NCBI RefSeq assembly: GCF_000003605.2
Contig: NW_003134840.1
Coordinates: 32,543-56,737, forward strand
Source: Saccoglossus kowalevskii
Taxonomy: Eukaryota; Hemichordata; Enteropneusta; Harrimaniidae
Reading direction: 5' to 3'
DNA length: 24,195 nucleotides
The position numbers and the translations under genes are program-made. The notes under the pieces were generated by a model. The model was given only the letters and a program-made list of their open reading frames with translations, was not told the DNA's origin and ran no database searches. Shown here in pieces: positions 11,001 through 20,803 of this stretch. Within the stretch, counting starts at the first letter, position 1. Every line of letters begins with the position of its first letter.

Positions 11001-12716
11001 GTCTTGCTGCTGGAATGTGTCTTTATTTAAAAGTGTTGTCAAAAGGTTGAACTCTTTATTCTTATCATATGTTCAATTAAGAATATTATGTCTAGCTGTG
11101 AATAACACATACAAGGAAATATCAAAGTAACCACTCCTTATGAGCAAAGCCATTTTATCCAATTTAATATATACCAATTTGACAACGATCAATACTAATT
11201 TATATATAAATTTGTTCTAGTCATGTTATTTACACAATAACGACCCCCCCCCCCATAGTTTCTATAATGGATGAGGGCAACGGAAAGTTCAAGTTAATGT
11301 GTTATTACTAAGCCGAATATTATTGCGTCCTTACACGAATCCAATATACGCTTTGGGGATTCATTATTGCTATTAACACCACCATCAATTCTGAACAAAT
11401 TTAGTTAATTCTGAGTTTGTTTGTTTTTTGTTATTAATTTACTTTCGAATACGATTTACATCACGCAGTGACGATATAAAGCTAAGGCGTCCTTAACAAC
11501 TTTAATTTTGAAATGTTGATTTGTGACATGCAATAATGGACAGCGCGTCGTTCTTCATTCACCAGATAATATAACGCAACTGTTAAAAAGTAACACGGTT
11601 TAAATATAATAAACAAAACATACTCCCTATAAGAATAACATGTTTCCCTTTCAGTATAATTCTAATATAATTCTGTTTCAATTTCCTGTTACAGTCACAT
11701 TTTCAATTGAATAAATCAATCCATCTCTGCTGAATATTCCTTTATTTCTCAAAAAAATACCTACCATGACAACAGCCTCCGGTTTCTCTTGATGAACCTC
11801 GAACATGGCTCCCAGAAACGTGTGCAAATGACTTCACCCCAGTATTTATCGATCAGTCCCCACGTAACATACAAGACAGCAAATACGGTAAAAATCAACA
11901 ATGCCAACGCACGGTGAAAGTCTTTCAACATTGCAAATGAGAAATATATTACGTAAATGACTAGTAAAACACCGTAGGTGGCATACCGTATGTACTTTCT
12001 ATGATGTCGACAATATGACGTGATTGCGTGGTCCAGTTGGTCGATTGTCTATGCAGAGAAAAATACAACATACATCATTCTCACATATCATTCAAAGCAC
12101 GAGTGTTTGTTTATACAACATACTATCGCTTTTTTGGATATTGAGGGTGAAAATTGCTGAAGGAATGTAAGGCCACATATATGTAAGAACCCTGCAGAAA
12201 ATATGACTAAAATTCTATTTTTTGAATTATTAATATGTATATATTTGTGGGTTCTTATATATATATTCAATTATTTATTGTTATATTGTTATATCGATTT
12301 TATTATAATTTATGTATTTGCTAAATAATATTGTAAGTTTGCCAACTGCTAATGTGGCGGTAATTAATACAGAAAGTAACAAGAAAAAAAAATAATCGGA
12401 TAATAATATTAAGGTCAGATTCTTGAAGGGTGTATGATATAATTTTATGTTCTAATTGTGCGCTACAAGAGATGTAAGATTTAAGATTATTATATATAAT
12501 TATGAAACTATCATTACCAAAAAAACAATAATATTCCAGTTAAAATCTAATTTAATAAATATTTGGAAAGCTTACTCTTGTGAGACAGTTACTGGGAGTG
12601 ATGGCGGGCTCCTCTTCTTCACTTTCCCCGTTGTCTTTTTCAATTGGCGTTGAAGGGAGTTGGTCAGGCGATAGAGAATCCGGTACTGGGTCATCTTCCG
12701 TATGAGTAGGTTTCAT
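7279..12716 (-). CDS. Concentrative nucleoside transporter, SLC28/CNT family, ten coding exons
   Basis: This is a plasma-membrane, cation-coupled nucleoside importer by family. Exons are 12716-12576, 12048-11765, 10588-10432, 10035-9879 (continuing into the N gap), 9782-9621, 9070-8814, 8649-8481, 8338-8162, 7911-7731 and 7397-7279. All visible introns are GT-AG and all visible phases match. The product is 600 visible residues plus about 12 hidden, against roughly 650-690 for human CNTs. Residues 1-47 are a hydrophilic tail with an EEEE run. Residues 48-194 cover the basic region and the first membrane helices. The core follows, with SVMSAPAAL, the CNT signature VGVKTFLNEFVAY (residues 470-482 plus gap) and YALCGFSNIGG. 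The last 39 residues carry four N-glycosylation sequons. The ATG has A at -3. The pocket departs from known CNTs: GMTA replaces GQTE (299-302 plus gap), and S/T-V/L becomes N-I (333-334). Three mammalian paralogues exist (SLC28A1-3), and I do not assign orthology. Confidence 0.95.
8013..8057. repeat. TA microsatellite in an intron
   Basis: About 45 bases of alternating TA, with one interruption (AAAT near 8027-8030), lie in the intron between the eighth and ninth coding exons of the transporter gene. Confidence 0.95.
10036..10085. other. Assembly gap of 50 Ns inside the transporter gene
   Basis: The Ns directly abut the codon for a glutamine at the start of QFLIGIIVLRT. In other CNTs about a dozen residues ending in a WG.G(L/M)Q-type string lie between the preceding exon (ending KRPGF) and this point. 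The missing 5' part of the fourth exon and its splice acceptor should therefore lie in this gap. A round 50 may be a placeholder rather than a measured length. Confidence 0.9.
11244..11254 (+). repeat. Poly-C tract of 11 bases
   Basis: Eleven consecutive C residues lie in the second intron of the transporter gene. It is a simple homopolymer, prone to length error in sequencing. Confidence 0.9.
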
Positions 12717-12856
12717 TTTAAACCATACCTTTAAAAACCCAAAGTAATTCAGAGATTAAAAGTTGGTCCAAGTAGGTCATCAAATTCGCTACCCTCGTTC
12801 ACAGCTAGTCATGCTGTAACCACTAAATTCCTCCACAAATATAATTATTGCCTTAC

Positions 12857-12976
12857 GACTTGGCCGGCGAATGTCTGATTTGAGTTTGCTGTGGGGCAAT
12901 CTGGTGCAGGTTTAAGTAGGTGACGAGTCCACGAATAGTTGATGCAATCGCACAAACTAACTAGATCAAATGAAAT
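12857..12976 (-). other. Candidate non-coding 5' exon of the SLC28-like gene
   Basis: On the minus strand a splice acceptor (ATTGCAG) at 12977 and a strong donor (GTAAGG) at 12856 enclose 120 bases that are less AT-rich than their surroundings. They contain no ATG and have stops, so they would be untranslated leader. They could join an acceptor-like TTTTTAAAG just before the first coding exon, where the sequence runs GTATGGTTTAAA into the start codon. This is inferred only from splice motifs. Confidence 0.3.
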
Positions 12977-13977
12977 CTGCAATGGTGTAATTATATGTTA
13001 AATTTTACCCAATATTGTGTGTGTGTAACGTCAAGTAAGAAGGCAAATCAGATTTCACATAGATTACTATTATATAGTAGTGGTGGTGGTAGGTAATCGT
13101 AGTTACTGGTGAATTATCCAATATATAGCCAGACCGTTTTAGCAATTTGCCCTTCATCAATCAATATTCTGAATAGAGTGAGAGATCGTGGAATATATAT
13201 TTATCATTATCAATATAAACTCATGGTTGATTTTTCATGGTTGCTATTCTGGCTGGGGCATTCGCGTGATTTGTCTCATATTTGGTCACTTTTGCCATGA
13301 CCTCCAACCATGTTGTTGCGAACGTAAATCGACAAGTGTACTCACCTGTTGGTTCACCTTATCGCCATGGGAATTGGCTAGATTGCTGTCTACTCCTACT
13401 TGGACATATTGCGCTGATGATGTACGTGAAGTGATCTCCATGCTGCTAACTTGTATGGTGCATTCAAATGATACTGAATATCAACCTGTTTAGTGCAAAT
13501 AATGGAAAAATTGTGTTTTTTTTATATACGGCCATTCGAATTTTATGAAGGTTATGCGTATGAATATACAGACTCGGTCTTATTTTGTCATCCTGATATG
13601 ATGGAATGATATAATACGAGGTTTTATGGGGTCAGTTAATCTGATCATGGCATTTTCAGACGTTTTCAGATATTGTGTCACAGAAACATTATTACATAGC
13701 AGCTAAAATGTTTTCCAATAATATACACTTTACTAAAACAACAATCTTATGCATTCATTTTAAATCGTCTAAATGATTGTAGGATTATTGGAGGCATTGA
13801 GGCTATTGTAATGCATGTGCATACACCCTCAACAGAGTGGTGGGTGGTATATGACTAGTGGGATTATACTTGATTAGTTATATTAGGGATGCAACAAACG
13901 CCAAAGGTGATTGCAAGAAATACCTCAGTGTTCACTTCTGCATAGCTTCCCTTGATATAATTATGCATGCAAGCGAA

Positions 13978-14211
13978 TGACGTCACTCGGTTTAAAAATA
14001 GGCGGAGCATGGCTCGGTTCAACAAAATAAAGGTCACTGATCTATGTGATATTTTCGCTGTTCTTTCGTGCTCGTGGTCAGCAGAGATTTTTCAGGGTTT
14101 TAAACCGGAGACCAATGTAAATGTAAAAGCGTATTCAACTTTCTATATCCTGTGTATAGTACACAATGACGTGTCCACCGATTCTGTGATTGGCAGTTTG
14201 CTTCGTGACGT
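13978..14211 (-). promoter_or_regulatory. Cluster of CRE-type TGACGT sites with CCAAT box, possible SLC28 promoter
   Basis: Within 234 bases there are a perfect TGACGTCA palindrome (13978-13985) and two half sites, TGACGTG (14167-14173) and TGACGT (14206-14211). GCCAAT lies on the minus strand at 14194-14189, and a TATTTTTAA stretch near 14000-13992 could act as a weak TATA box in that direction. The block lies about 1.0-1.3 kb upstream of the candidate non-coding exon and about 1.3-1.5 kb upstream of the first coding exon. Promoter identity is inferred from motif density alone. Confidence 0.3.
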
Positions 14212-14302
14212 TGCATGAGCTATCAATCATCCTCTGTTTAGTACCGGTGCAAAACCACGTAATGTCGCGTGAGAGCGTTTACAAGCGTTAAACAATCCTC
14301 AG

Positions 14303-14317
14303 CCCCCCCCCCCCCCC
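14303..14317 (+). repeat. Poly-C tract of 15 bases
   Basis: Fifteen consecutive C residues lie between the TGACGT cluster and the 3' end of the LINE. It is a homopolymer and its true length may differ from the assembly. Confidence 0.9.
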
Positions 14318-14723
14318 GTCTACGCTAAAATGCCTGTGGCATATCTTGCAAACGCCTTGCCGATTAAGTATACTAACAACTTTAAGTTTTCACAATACTA
14401 AGATGACGCCACATTTTCTTCATGAATTCTTTGAGGAGTTGATATATGTATTTTGTCTAAATTTAATAAAAGTCTTATTATATTTTGTTGTAATTCCAAT
14501 TTGTTTGGCGGTCAATGATTTTTACAAACTCATGTGTTCGTCGACTTTCTTTTAACTTTTATAGGTACTTTTTTTTTATTTGCGAATACAAGAAATACAA
14601 GAAGGGAAAACAAAGAAGTTGGAACGAATGGAAACATTAGGAATGATTATATATTTGAAAAAAAGGACAAAAGCCAATAAAGAAATGACAGAAAAAACAG
14701 AAATGTTACAGTGTTACATTGAG

Positions 14724-15417
14724 TTAAACTTGATTCCACAAAATCAACAGTATTCCATTTTCTATTAAAATGTCCGTTTTCAGGTTTCGAGCTGCAATGT
14801 AGCGCTCTATTTCAAAGTATTTTTTGAAAGAAAGTTCAACCTGAGTGGCATCTGGTTTACAGCTGTTCTTATGTGATAAATAGATATGATATTTACAGCA
14901 AATTATGAAATGGTTTAATACAAGTGTATTTTCGTTACCCACACCAAGCATAATTTCTACATTTGATAAATTAATGACTTTTTTGTCCATTTTTTCTATA
15001 TGACCAAACATTCCCTCCAAAACTGTCTAATGAAAGTACATTTAAGGATAATATATTCAACATGATAATTGCAGAACATACACAACGAACAGTCTACCAG
15101 ACCCCACTGACAAAGTTGTTTGTTAGTCAGAATGGCCCGATGTAAAATTTAAACAGAAGAGCTTGTAGTTTAGTATCACTTGTACAGCAGAAAGCTAAAT
15201 CATGTATGTAAGCCCATTGTGCACTTCAAGTTTATCTTCCCATTTATTATGAACTTTCAATAATATGCTATGATTTGTGTCCATGAGTATGTTGTAGACT
15301 GTTCTATGTGGCTTCTTTTTATTTGAAAAAAGAGCAATAAAGTTGATTTTCAAGATTTTGGTATTGCATTAATAAGCATCTAGTATTCTATAAAAATAAC
15401 CTTAAAATTATTCCATC
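14724..15417 (-). pseudogene. LINE ORF2 C-terminal region, broken
   Basis: Across two or three frames the minus strand shows the end of a LINE ORF2. It begins with an AIPKSWK-like and NKKxHxxxYN-like stretch within the 132-bp repeat, followed by HNKWEDKLE near 15240. Next come a DTKLQALLFKFYIGPF block and a CxxC-containing segment near 15090. It ends with a frame at 15020-14724 that contains LVLNHFIICCKYHIYLSHK and EIERYIAARN, typical of the C-terminus of these elements. Stops and frameshifts occur between the blocks. Confidence 0.75.
15286..15417. repeat. 132-bp direct repeat, left copy
   Basis: This stretch of LINE ORF2 sequence is identical at all 132 positions to 16095-16226. The two copies lie immediately on either side of the LTR-like copy C. 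Together with the uninterrupted LINE coding order this shows a duplication made at or after the insertion of copy C, or an assembly overlap that was not collapsed. Confidence 0.95.
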
Positions 15418-16094
15418 TGTCATGAATTTGTTTTTGCGTATCTGTTAACCGACTTAATTAGTTGATTATTAGCTGAATTGCTGTGTTATGTCTGTCATCG
15501 TTTAGGCTTATTTGAAGTTTTGGACGGAACTTGGCTCAGTGATTTGGAACTAACTACCAGATAACCGTCGCGATTCTGACAGTTTATATTCATAGTTATT
15601 AATGTAGTGAACGATTAATCAAAAGATATGACGTATTCAGTACTTAGTGTTATTGGCTTTATGATTGAAGGTTACGCCTTAGAGTCTTTTACTGTTTTGT
15701 AATTGGTTAGAGTTTTGAAAATGAATAAAGAGAGTTTGAGTTGGTCTTGGAGAGCACAGCACGATAGAGGCAGTCGAGAGAGAGTGCAGTCCTGGAGAGT
15801 CGAGTCCAGTCCAGGGGCGAGCCTTGAGGCAGTCCAGTCTTGGGCGAGTCTTGGTTCAGCCTTGTGAGAGTCTTGGGGACTTTTCCCCAGGGCGCTGTGT
15901 CTTATAGAGTGCTCCAAAAGATCGACTTAGACGAGAGTTGAAACGTATTTCGTTGTGTGTGCCTTATTTGACTGTAAAGTTAAAGTGACTTTCCCGATCC
16001 CGTACCTCAAGGGGACGCGATAGAGAGACGAGACGAGATTCCCCCCCCCTGACAAGTGTGGAGAACCCAGAGAGAAGAGAATTTCCCCCTGATA
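15418..16094 (-). mobile_element. LTR-like repeat copy C, inserted in the LINE
   Basis: This 677-bp unit is the reverse complement of copy B and has the same termini (TGTCATGAA at 15418, CCCCTGATA ending at 16094). All internal blocks are in the same order. These include the tail block (15420-15540), the TACTTAGTGTTATTGGC block (15640-15660), the AGTCTTGG quasi-repeats (15775-15880) and the CGATCCCGTACCTCAAGGGG block (about 15994-16013). Near its right end the sequence CCCCTGACAAGTGTGG is echoed about 40 bases later by CCCCTGATAAGTATG, a partial tandem repeat also seen in copy B. Copy C is flanked by the 132-bp duplication and not by a short target-site duplication. Confidence 0.85.
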
Positions 16095-16226
16095 AGTATG
16101 TTGTAGACTGTTCTATGTGGCTTCTTTTTATTTGAAAAAAGAGCAATAAAGTTGATTTTCAAGATTTTGGTATTGCATTAATAAGCATCTAGTATTCTAT
16201 AAAAATAACCTTAAAATTATTCCATC
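16095..16226. repeat. 132-bp direct repeat, right copy
   Basis: This copy is identical to 15286-15417. In the minus-strand order of the LINE it comes first and continues the ORF2 from the reverse-transcriptase side. The left copy continues into the C-terminal part. Confidence 0.95.
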
Positions 16227-17560
16227 ATCAAATTCCCCTCATCATTAAGCAAGTCATTCACATATTTTTTTCTCTGCAAAACCTCCTTTTTAATATAGGA
16301 GTCATCAATACATATTTGAGAGTTGTACCAAAGTGTCTGATTTTGAATTATACCGCATTTATCTTTTCTGGAGATACAAAGTTCCAACGTAAAAATAGCA
16401 GAGAAAAGAGCTTTCTACGGATGTGAGCAGTTTAACAATGACCTTAAATCCAAGCCGTTTTTAACAAGCTTGCAGACCTTGCCTTGTTCATTAAAATCAA
16501 TACCCCTTGTTCTCGCGAAAGACTAAGTGTCTCTCTGCTGATCTTTGCTCTTTTTCCATTCCAAATGAAATCAAAAATTACATTATTAAGTTAATTGAAA
16601 TAATCATTGCACGGATTTGGCAACGATGTAAAAAGATGAACTAATTGTGTTACCACCAGACCTTTAACTACTGTTATCTTACCAATTAGTGATAATGATC
16701 TCTGTTTCCACATTGACAATAGTGAAGTTATCTTTTTGAGTCTGGTCCTATAATTCTTTGCCACCATTTTCTTCAAATCTAAATCGGTAAGACCGGAAAT
16801 GTGACCGAAATAGCCCTGGATGGAAAAGACTGACTTTATAGCAACTCTGAACCATCAAGTGTCAAACATAAATCATCGGCATACTGCCCCAATAACAATT
16901 CCTTGTGTTGAATTTTTACACCCCTGACATTAGTATTTTTGCGCCAAAGCCACAACAAGCAGTTCAATACCTAAAATGAAGAGGTAAGGAGACAAAGGGT
17001 CTCCCTGCCTTACCCCCCTAGAAACATTGAACATTTCACAAGTATAACCATTGTTTATAACACAATTTCTTATATCAGTATAAAAACATTTGATCCAATT
17101 TCTTAAATTTATATCAAAGTTATATTTGTGTAAATTAGCATCAATATATTCCCATTCTATACTGTCAAATGCCTTTTCAAAGTCCAGTAACAATAAAAGC
17201 CCTGGAATTTGATTTTCTTCTGTATAATGCAACATATCATAAACAAAACGAGTATTGTGTCCTCTGAATCTGCCCTTTATATAACCTGTCTGAGTGTCAC
17301 TGATCAAAATACGCTCTGCTATACAACTAGTGGCAATTGTATAGTCAGTGTTTAAAAAGAGTGATCGGACGCCAATTTGATTTATGGGATGGATTAAAAA
17401 GAACTTAATATCGTGCAAAATAAACTAAAAAAAATCTGAGAAAAAGCCATCACTACCAGGACTTTTACTGTTTTCCATATGTTTAAGAACATGGAGGCAT
17501 TCAGATGGTGTTATAGCGCCATCAGCAGTGCCTGCTGCTCAGCTGACAATTGCGGTAAGA
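16227..17560 (-). pseudogene. LINE reverse transcriptase, frameshifted
   Basis: The minus strand shows RT blocks in order. A KSPGSDGF block near 17440-17490 is followed by an in-frame TAG. A GRFRGHNTRFVYDMLHYTEE block follows. Motif A, LLDFEKAFDSIEW, lies near 17155-17190, and motif B, RGVRQGDPLSPYLF, lies near 16980-17020. Motif C is an intact YADD at 16883-16872, in a different frame from motif B because of a shift near 16925. Downstream are a thumb-like block (TSLLSMWKQRSLSLIGKITVVKG, about 16650-16730) and FDFIWNGKRAKISR near 16540-16570. The catalytic residues survive, but the frame does not. Confidence 0.85.
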
Positions 17561-17759
17561 GCACATCAAACCTGTAATTATTAATCTGTAATTATTAATC
17601 TTTTCATAAAATCGCCTTTCTTCAGCTAGAATTTCTTTGGGGTCTGTAACAATTGTGTCATCAATTTTGAGGACGGTGATTGTTTTTTCACTATAATTTT
17701 TAATTATAATTTAGAAAATATTTAGTGCATTTCAATTTTCCAGGCTTTTGAGCGAAGCA

Positions 17760-18742
17760 TTATCCCCCTTGATTTTTATGAAAAACTTCTAATTCTTGTT
17801 TTTTCTTCTCTAAATCTGAAACCAAACGAAAAGAACTATTCACAGCAATATTTTCCTCCAAGTCATTAATTTGAGACTCCAAATTTAATTGATATTTATT
17901 CCTTTCTTTTTTCTTTTGAGAACTATAAGCAATTGTCATACCCCTAATATTCATTTTTAATACATCAAAAAAGAGCTGTGGGTCAATGGTAAAAGGCAAT
18001 TGAATTCATCAAGATCAATATTTTCTGTGTTAACATACTGTTTGGTTATTTCATTAATAGAATCTTTTACTTTTTTAACATATTCTTTATCATTTAACAA
18101 TGAAGTATTCAACTTCCAAAAACCACGACCTTGCAAGGTAAAATTACATGACAACGTTATTAAACTGTGGTCTGACCTATGCCCATATGAGATACTTGCT
18201 TTAGTCACAAATGTAGTAATATCAGAAGATACGAGGAAGTAATCAAGGCGACTCTGTTGTAATGAATTTGGTTTGTGTCTGGTATAACGAATTGTCTTGG
18301 CATTTTTATCTCTCCAAATGTCACTCAAACTATAAATATCTTTTAATCTTTCGACTACTAATTTCGCCTTAGGATTATTTTGTACTTTATAGTTTTTGAA
18401 TCTGAATTAATATTGGGAAAAATATTCCAGTCTCCACACAAAATAACACTGAGATTTCCAAAATCCTCTAAAATGTCAACAATGTCATTAAAAATCTGGT
18501 TTATCTGTATTTAGGCCATAAATAGTACCCAACGTAAAACGCTGGTTTTTGACTGTCAAATCAAGAAACATATAGTTCCCATTGCTATCCCCTTTAAAAC
18601 CATGGATTGTATGTTCAAAATTATTTTTCAAAAAAATCACAACACCCCGAGAGTGGCCCTTATATGGGCTAATGAAACATTTATAACCCCATTCACTTTC
18701 CCATTTTTCTTTCTTACCCACCTGACAATATATTGTAAACAT
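17760..18742 (-). pseudogene. LINE APE-type endonuclease and linker, frameshifted
   Basis: The first frame (18742-18488) matches the N-terminal part of an APE-like endonuclease, with KKEKWESEWGY and a SRGVVIFLKNNF block. The second holds the GDWN metal-site motif at 18435-18424. The third (18328-17957) holds IWRDKNAKTIRYTRH, SRLDYFLVS and the catalytic YGHRSDHSLITLS block, then GRGFWKLNTSLL. The fourth (17999-17760) is the basic, coiled linker before the RT (KMNIRGMTIAYSSQKKKERN). At least two frameshifts separate these pieces. Confidence 0.85.
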
Positions 18743-18770
18743 ACAACCTTGAGGATGAGGCTCCTTAGGT

Positions 18771-19671
18771 TAGTATTTTAATGGCCCCAAATGTATTGTC
18801 ATTTTCAGGTTGAAGATGGTTTGGAAGGTTAGGTGGGTTGTGAGTATTTCCCGCCCGTAATTATTGAGTTTTATAAACTTAAGAACAGAATCCACAGTCT
18901 TGTTAGTCTTTACCAGTTATACATGAAGTGAATAAACCAAGCAATTTAGACACGCAGTGGACCTCGGTGGAAGGGGCGGTGATAGCAGTTTGCTCCTCAC
19001 CATGGAAGAGGTCAACAAGTGGACCTTCCTCATTCTCTCAAATATACTGATAGATCAATGACTGGAGTTATTTTGTCACTCCAGCACCTGGGTCATTCGG
19101 AGGCTAGCGTTTTTTTAAAATACTTGCGATCCTATGCAACTATAAATGCAACAATACAAGGATCACACAGGGGTTGCTTAAAAGAGTTTAGCCTTAGCAA
19201 AATAACAAAAGTGGGGGCTGCCTAGAAACTATCGTTGTAAAGACTTTTTCTGAAAAGATCCTGTGCAAGTCCATAGCAAATATCTCATTTTCACGTTGAC
19301 ATAAAGGTTGCCCAAACCAGAATATGTGATGCTATACATATGGTGGTCAGCTTGCCAAATTTATGCTGGCGTAAGAGCTTTAAAACAAATACACTCAAAT
19401 GCCTTCAAAACAACCAATTTGAACAGCCTGCTTCCAATACATAGTAGCACTGGGAAAATTCCCTCATCCTATGGGTAGTGAACAACATATATCAAAGGGG
19501 AACCTTGTGTTTCGAGCAATGTGCGTCTAAATTTCGTCAACATTATTATAACCTAATTAACTACGATAGCAGCCGAGGAAAACACAATCGTAGAAATGTT
19601 GGTAAATCAGATTGGACATCCTAAGCACGTACATCTTTTTCCCAATTTCCCGAATGTTTTTAAGGTGCATA
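18771..19671. other. Intergenic stretch, nothing assigned
   Basis: No gene, RNA or repeat that I recognise. A 68-codon + strand frame near 19019-19225 has no ATG at its start and no recognisable domain. The part at 18940-19020 is less AT-rich than its surroundings, but it matches nothing known to me. Confidence 0.5.
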
Positions 19672-20250
19672 CTGTAAAACATGTTGAAAAAGCGACATGC
19701 AATTTTAGAAAATTGTGGCAAAATGACGTAATAGCGAAATGTTGATTTAGCGAATCTCTCTTGTCATTGTTGATTTCCCGTTTTCACAATACTTGTCTGT
19801 CGCGCGCCAAAACAAATGCGCAGTTATCACCTCCATAAAAACAAAGAAAAACTGTTAGGTGTAATTTGATTCTGTTCGCAATGATAAAAATCTGATTCAA
19901 CAGAGATTTGAAAAAGCGGGTATTGTTGCTGCGTTACATCCAGAACATTGACCTTTCATATTGTGACTCCGTAATAATATATCAGTATCACTTCATTTAT
20001 TAATTTTTCATTGAAATAATGACCATAATGAATACGTTTATTTTTTTGTGTTAATCTACATTTCAATCTATCATGTCAGTATGTATTTTGTTTTATGTTG
20101 TTTACAAAGTGTTTGTCTGGAGAAAAAGTCGTTGTTTGGCCACCATTTTGAATTTATAATGAAGTCATTAGCAACATCTTAAATTAGCGAATTAGTTCTC
20201 TCGTTTAATTCACTAAACAAACATGCTCGCGAAAAAGACATGTTTTACAG
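19672..20250. mobile_element. MITE-like element with short terminal inverted repeats and TA flanks
   Basis: The left end reads CTGTAAAACATGT and the right end reads ACATGTTTTACAG, a perfect 13-bp inverted repeat. TA dinucleotides flank it on both sides (19670-19671 and 20251-20252), as expected for Tc1/mariner-type target duplication. Next to both termini are AGCGA/TCGCGA-type sequences, and TTAGCGAAT occurs near each end (about 19747 and 20185). It is 579 bp long and encodes no protein, so it would be non-autonomous. A 15-bp inverted match, counting the TA, over this distance is unlikely to be chance, and the TA flanks support the call. Confidence 0.65.
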
Positions 20251-20803
20251 TACATTGTCGCATATGCATGCCTGTTACCGAACATACACTGGTTTAGTAA
20301 ATAAGTATTTATAGAAAGAATTTCCATGAAGACATCTAGATTCATTGAAATACATAAATGTTCCCAGAAAAAATTTTTCAGGTTTACTTACACAGTGTGG
20401 GTCGCGGTGTAAAATGATGCAAAAAGAGTTACATTACTTAATTACAGAAATTTAGTGATACCTGAAAGCAAGTGTACATTACATCTAAAAAATATCACAG
20501 AGAAAGAATGGTTTCAGAATGGTTTCAGTACATTGTCGCATATGCATGCCTGTTACCGAACATACACTGGTTTAGTAAATAATTATTTATAGAAAGAATT
20601 TCCATGAAGACATCTAGATTCATTGAAATACATAAATGTTCCCAGAAAAAATTTTTCAGGTTTACTTACACAGTGTGGGTCGCGGTGTAAAATGATGCAA
20701 AAAGAGTTACATTACTTAATTACAGAAATTTAGTGATACCTGAAAGCAAGTGTACATTACATCTAAAAAATATCACAGAGACAGAATGGTTTCAGAACTG
20801 GTA
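20248..20803 (+). repeat. 278-bp tandem duplication
   Basis: Two adjacent copies (20248-20525 and 20526-20803) align at a constant offset of 278 bases. Both begin CAGTACATTGTCGCATATG and both contain GTTTACTTACACAGTGTGGG. Over about 270 bases I see two differences (AATAAGTATT against AATAATTATT, and GAGAAAGAAT against GAGACAGAAT). The last few bases diverge. The left edge lies in the final bases of the MITE-like element. The duplication is recent, or else the two copies are two alleles placed in tandem by the assembler. Confidence 0.92.

Larger units (their letters stand above)
12977..14568. other. Upstream region of the transporter gene, no coding sequence supported
   Basis: Several short open frames occur on the + strand, but none matches a family or has splice-linked partners. 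The stretch 13970-14340 is richer in CpG than its neighbours and holds the regulatory candidates listed separately. A poly-C tract of 15 bases lies at 14303-14317. Confidence 0.5.
14569..18770 (-). mobile_element. Degenerate LINE (L1/Tx1-like non-LTR retrotransposon), 5'-truncated
   Basis: Read on the minus strand the element runs endonuclease, reverse transcriptase, C-terminal domain, then an AATAAAAAAAAA tail at about 14580-14569. That is the usual order of a single ORF2. The start of the endonuclease (about 30-40 residues) and any ORF1 are missing, so the 5' end near 18770 looks truncated. The reading frame is broken in several places by frameshifts and stops, so it is dead. It is interrupted at 15418-16094 by LTR-like copy C together with a 132-bp duplication of its own sequence. 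I found no convincing target-site duplication at the outer ends. The LINE clade is judged from motif wording and could be refined by alignment. Confidence 0.88.

Noticed and set aside
13967-14218. An 83-codon + strand frame over the CRE cluster
   Set aside because: It has no recognisable domain and no exon partners. The base composition is better explained by a CpG-richer regulatory stretch.
15672-15917. An 81-codon minus-strand frame inside LTR-like copy C
   Set aside because: Copies A and B do not keep the frame, and the peptide comes from the AAGACTCT quasi-repeat. It is not a gene.
20385-20465. Exon-like segment on the minus strand with a TTGCTTTCAG acceptor and a GTAAGT donor, present twice because of the tandem duplication
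   Set aside because: About 70 bases with stop codons in all three frames, so it cannot be a coding exon. No linked exons were found.
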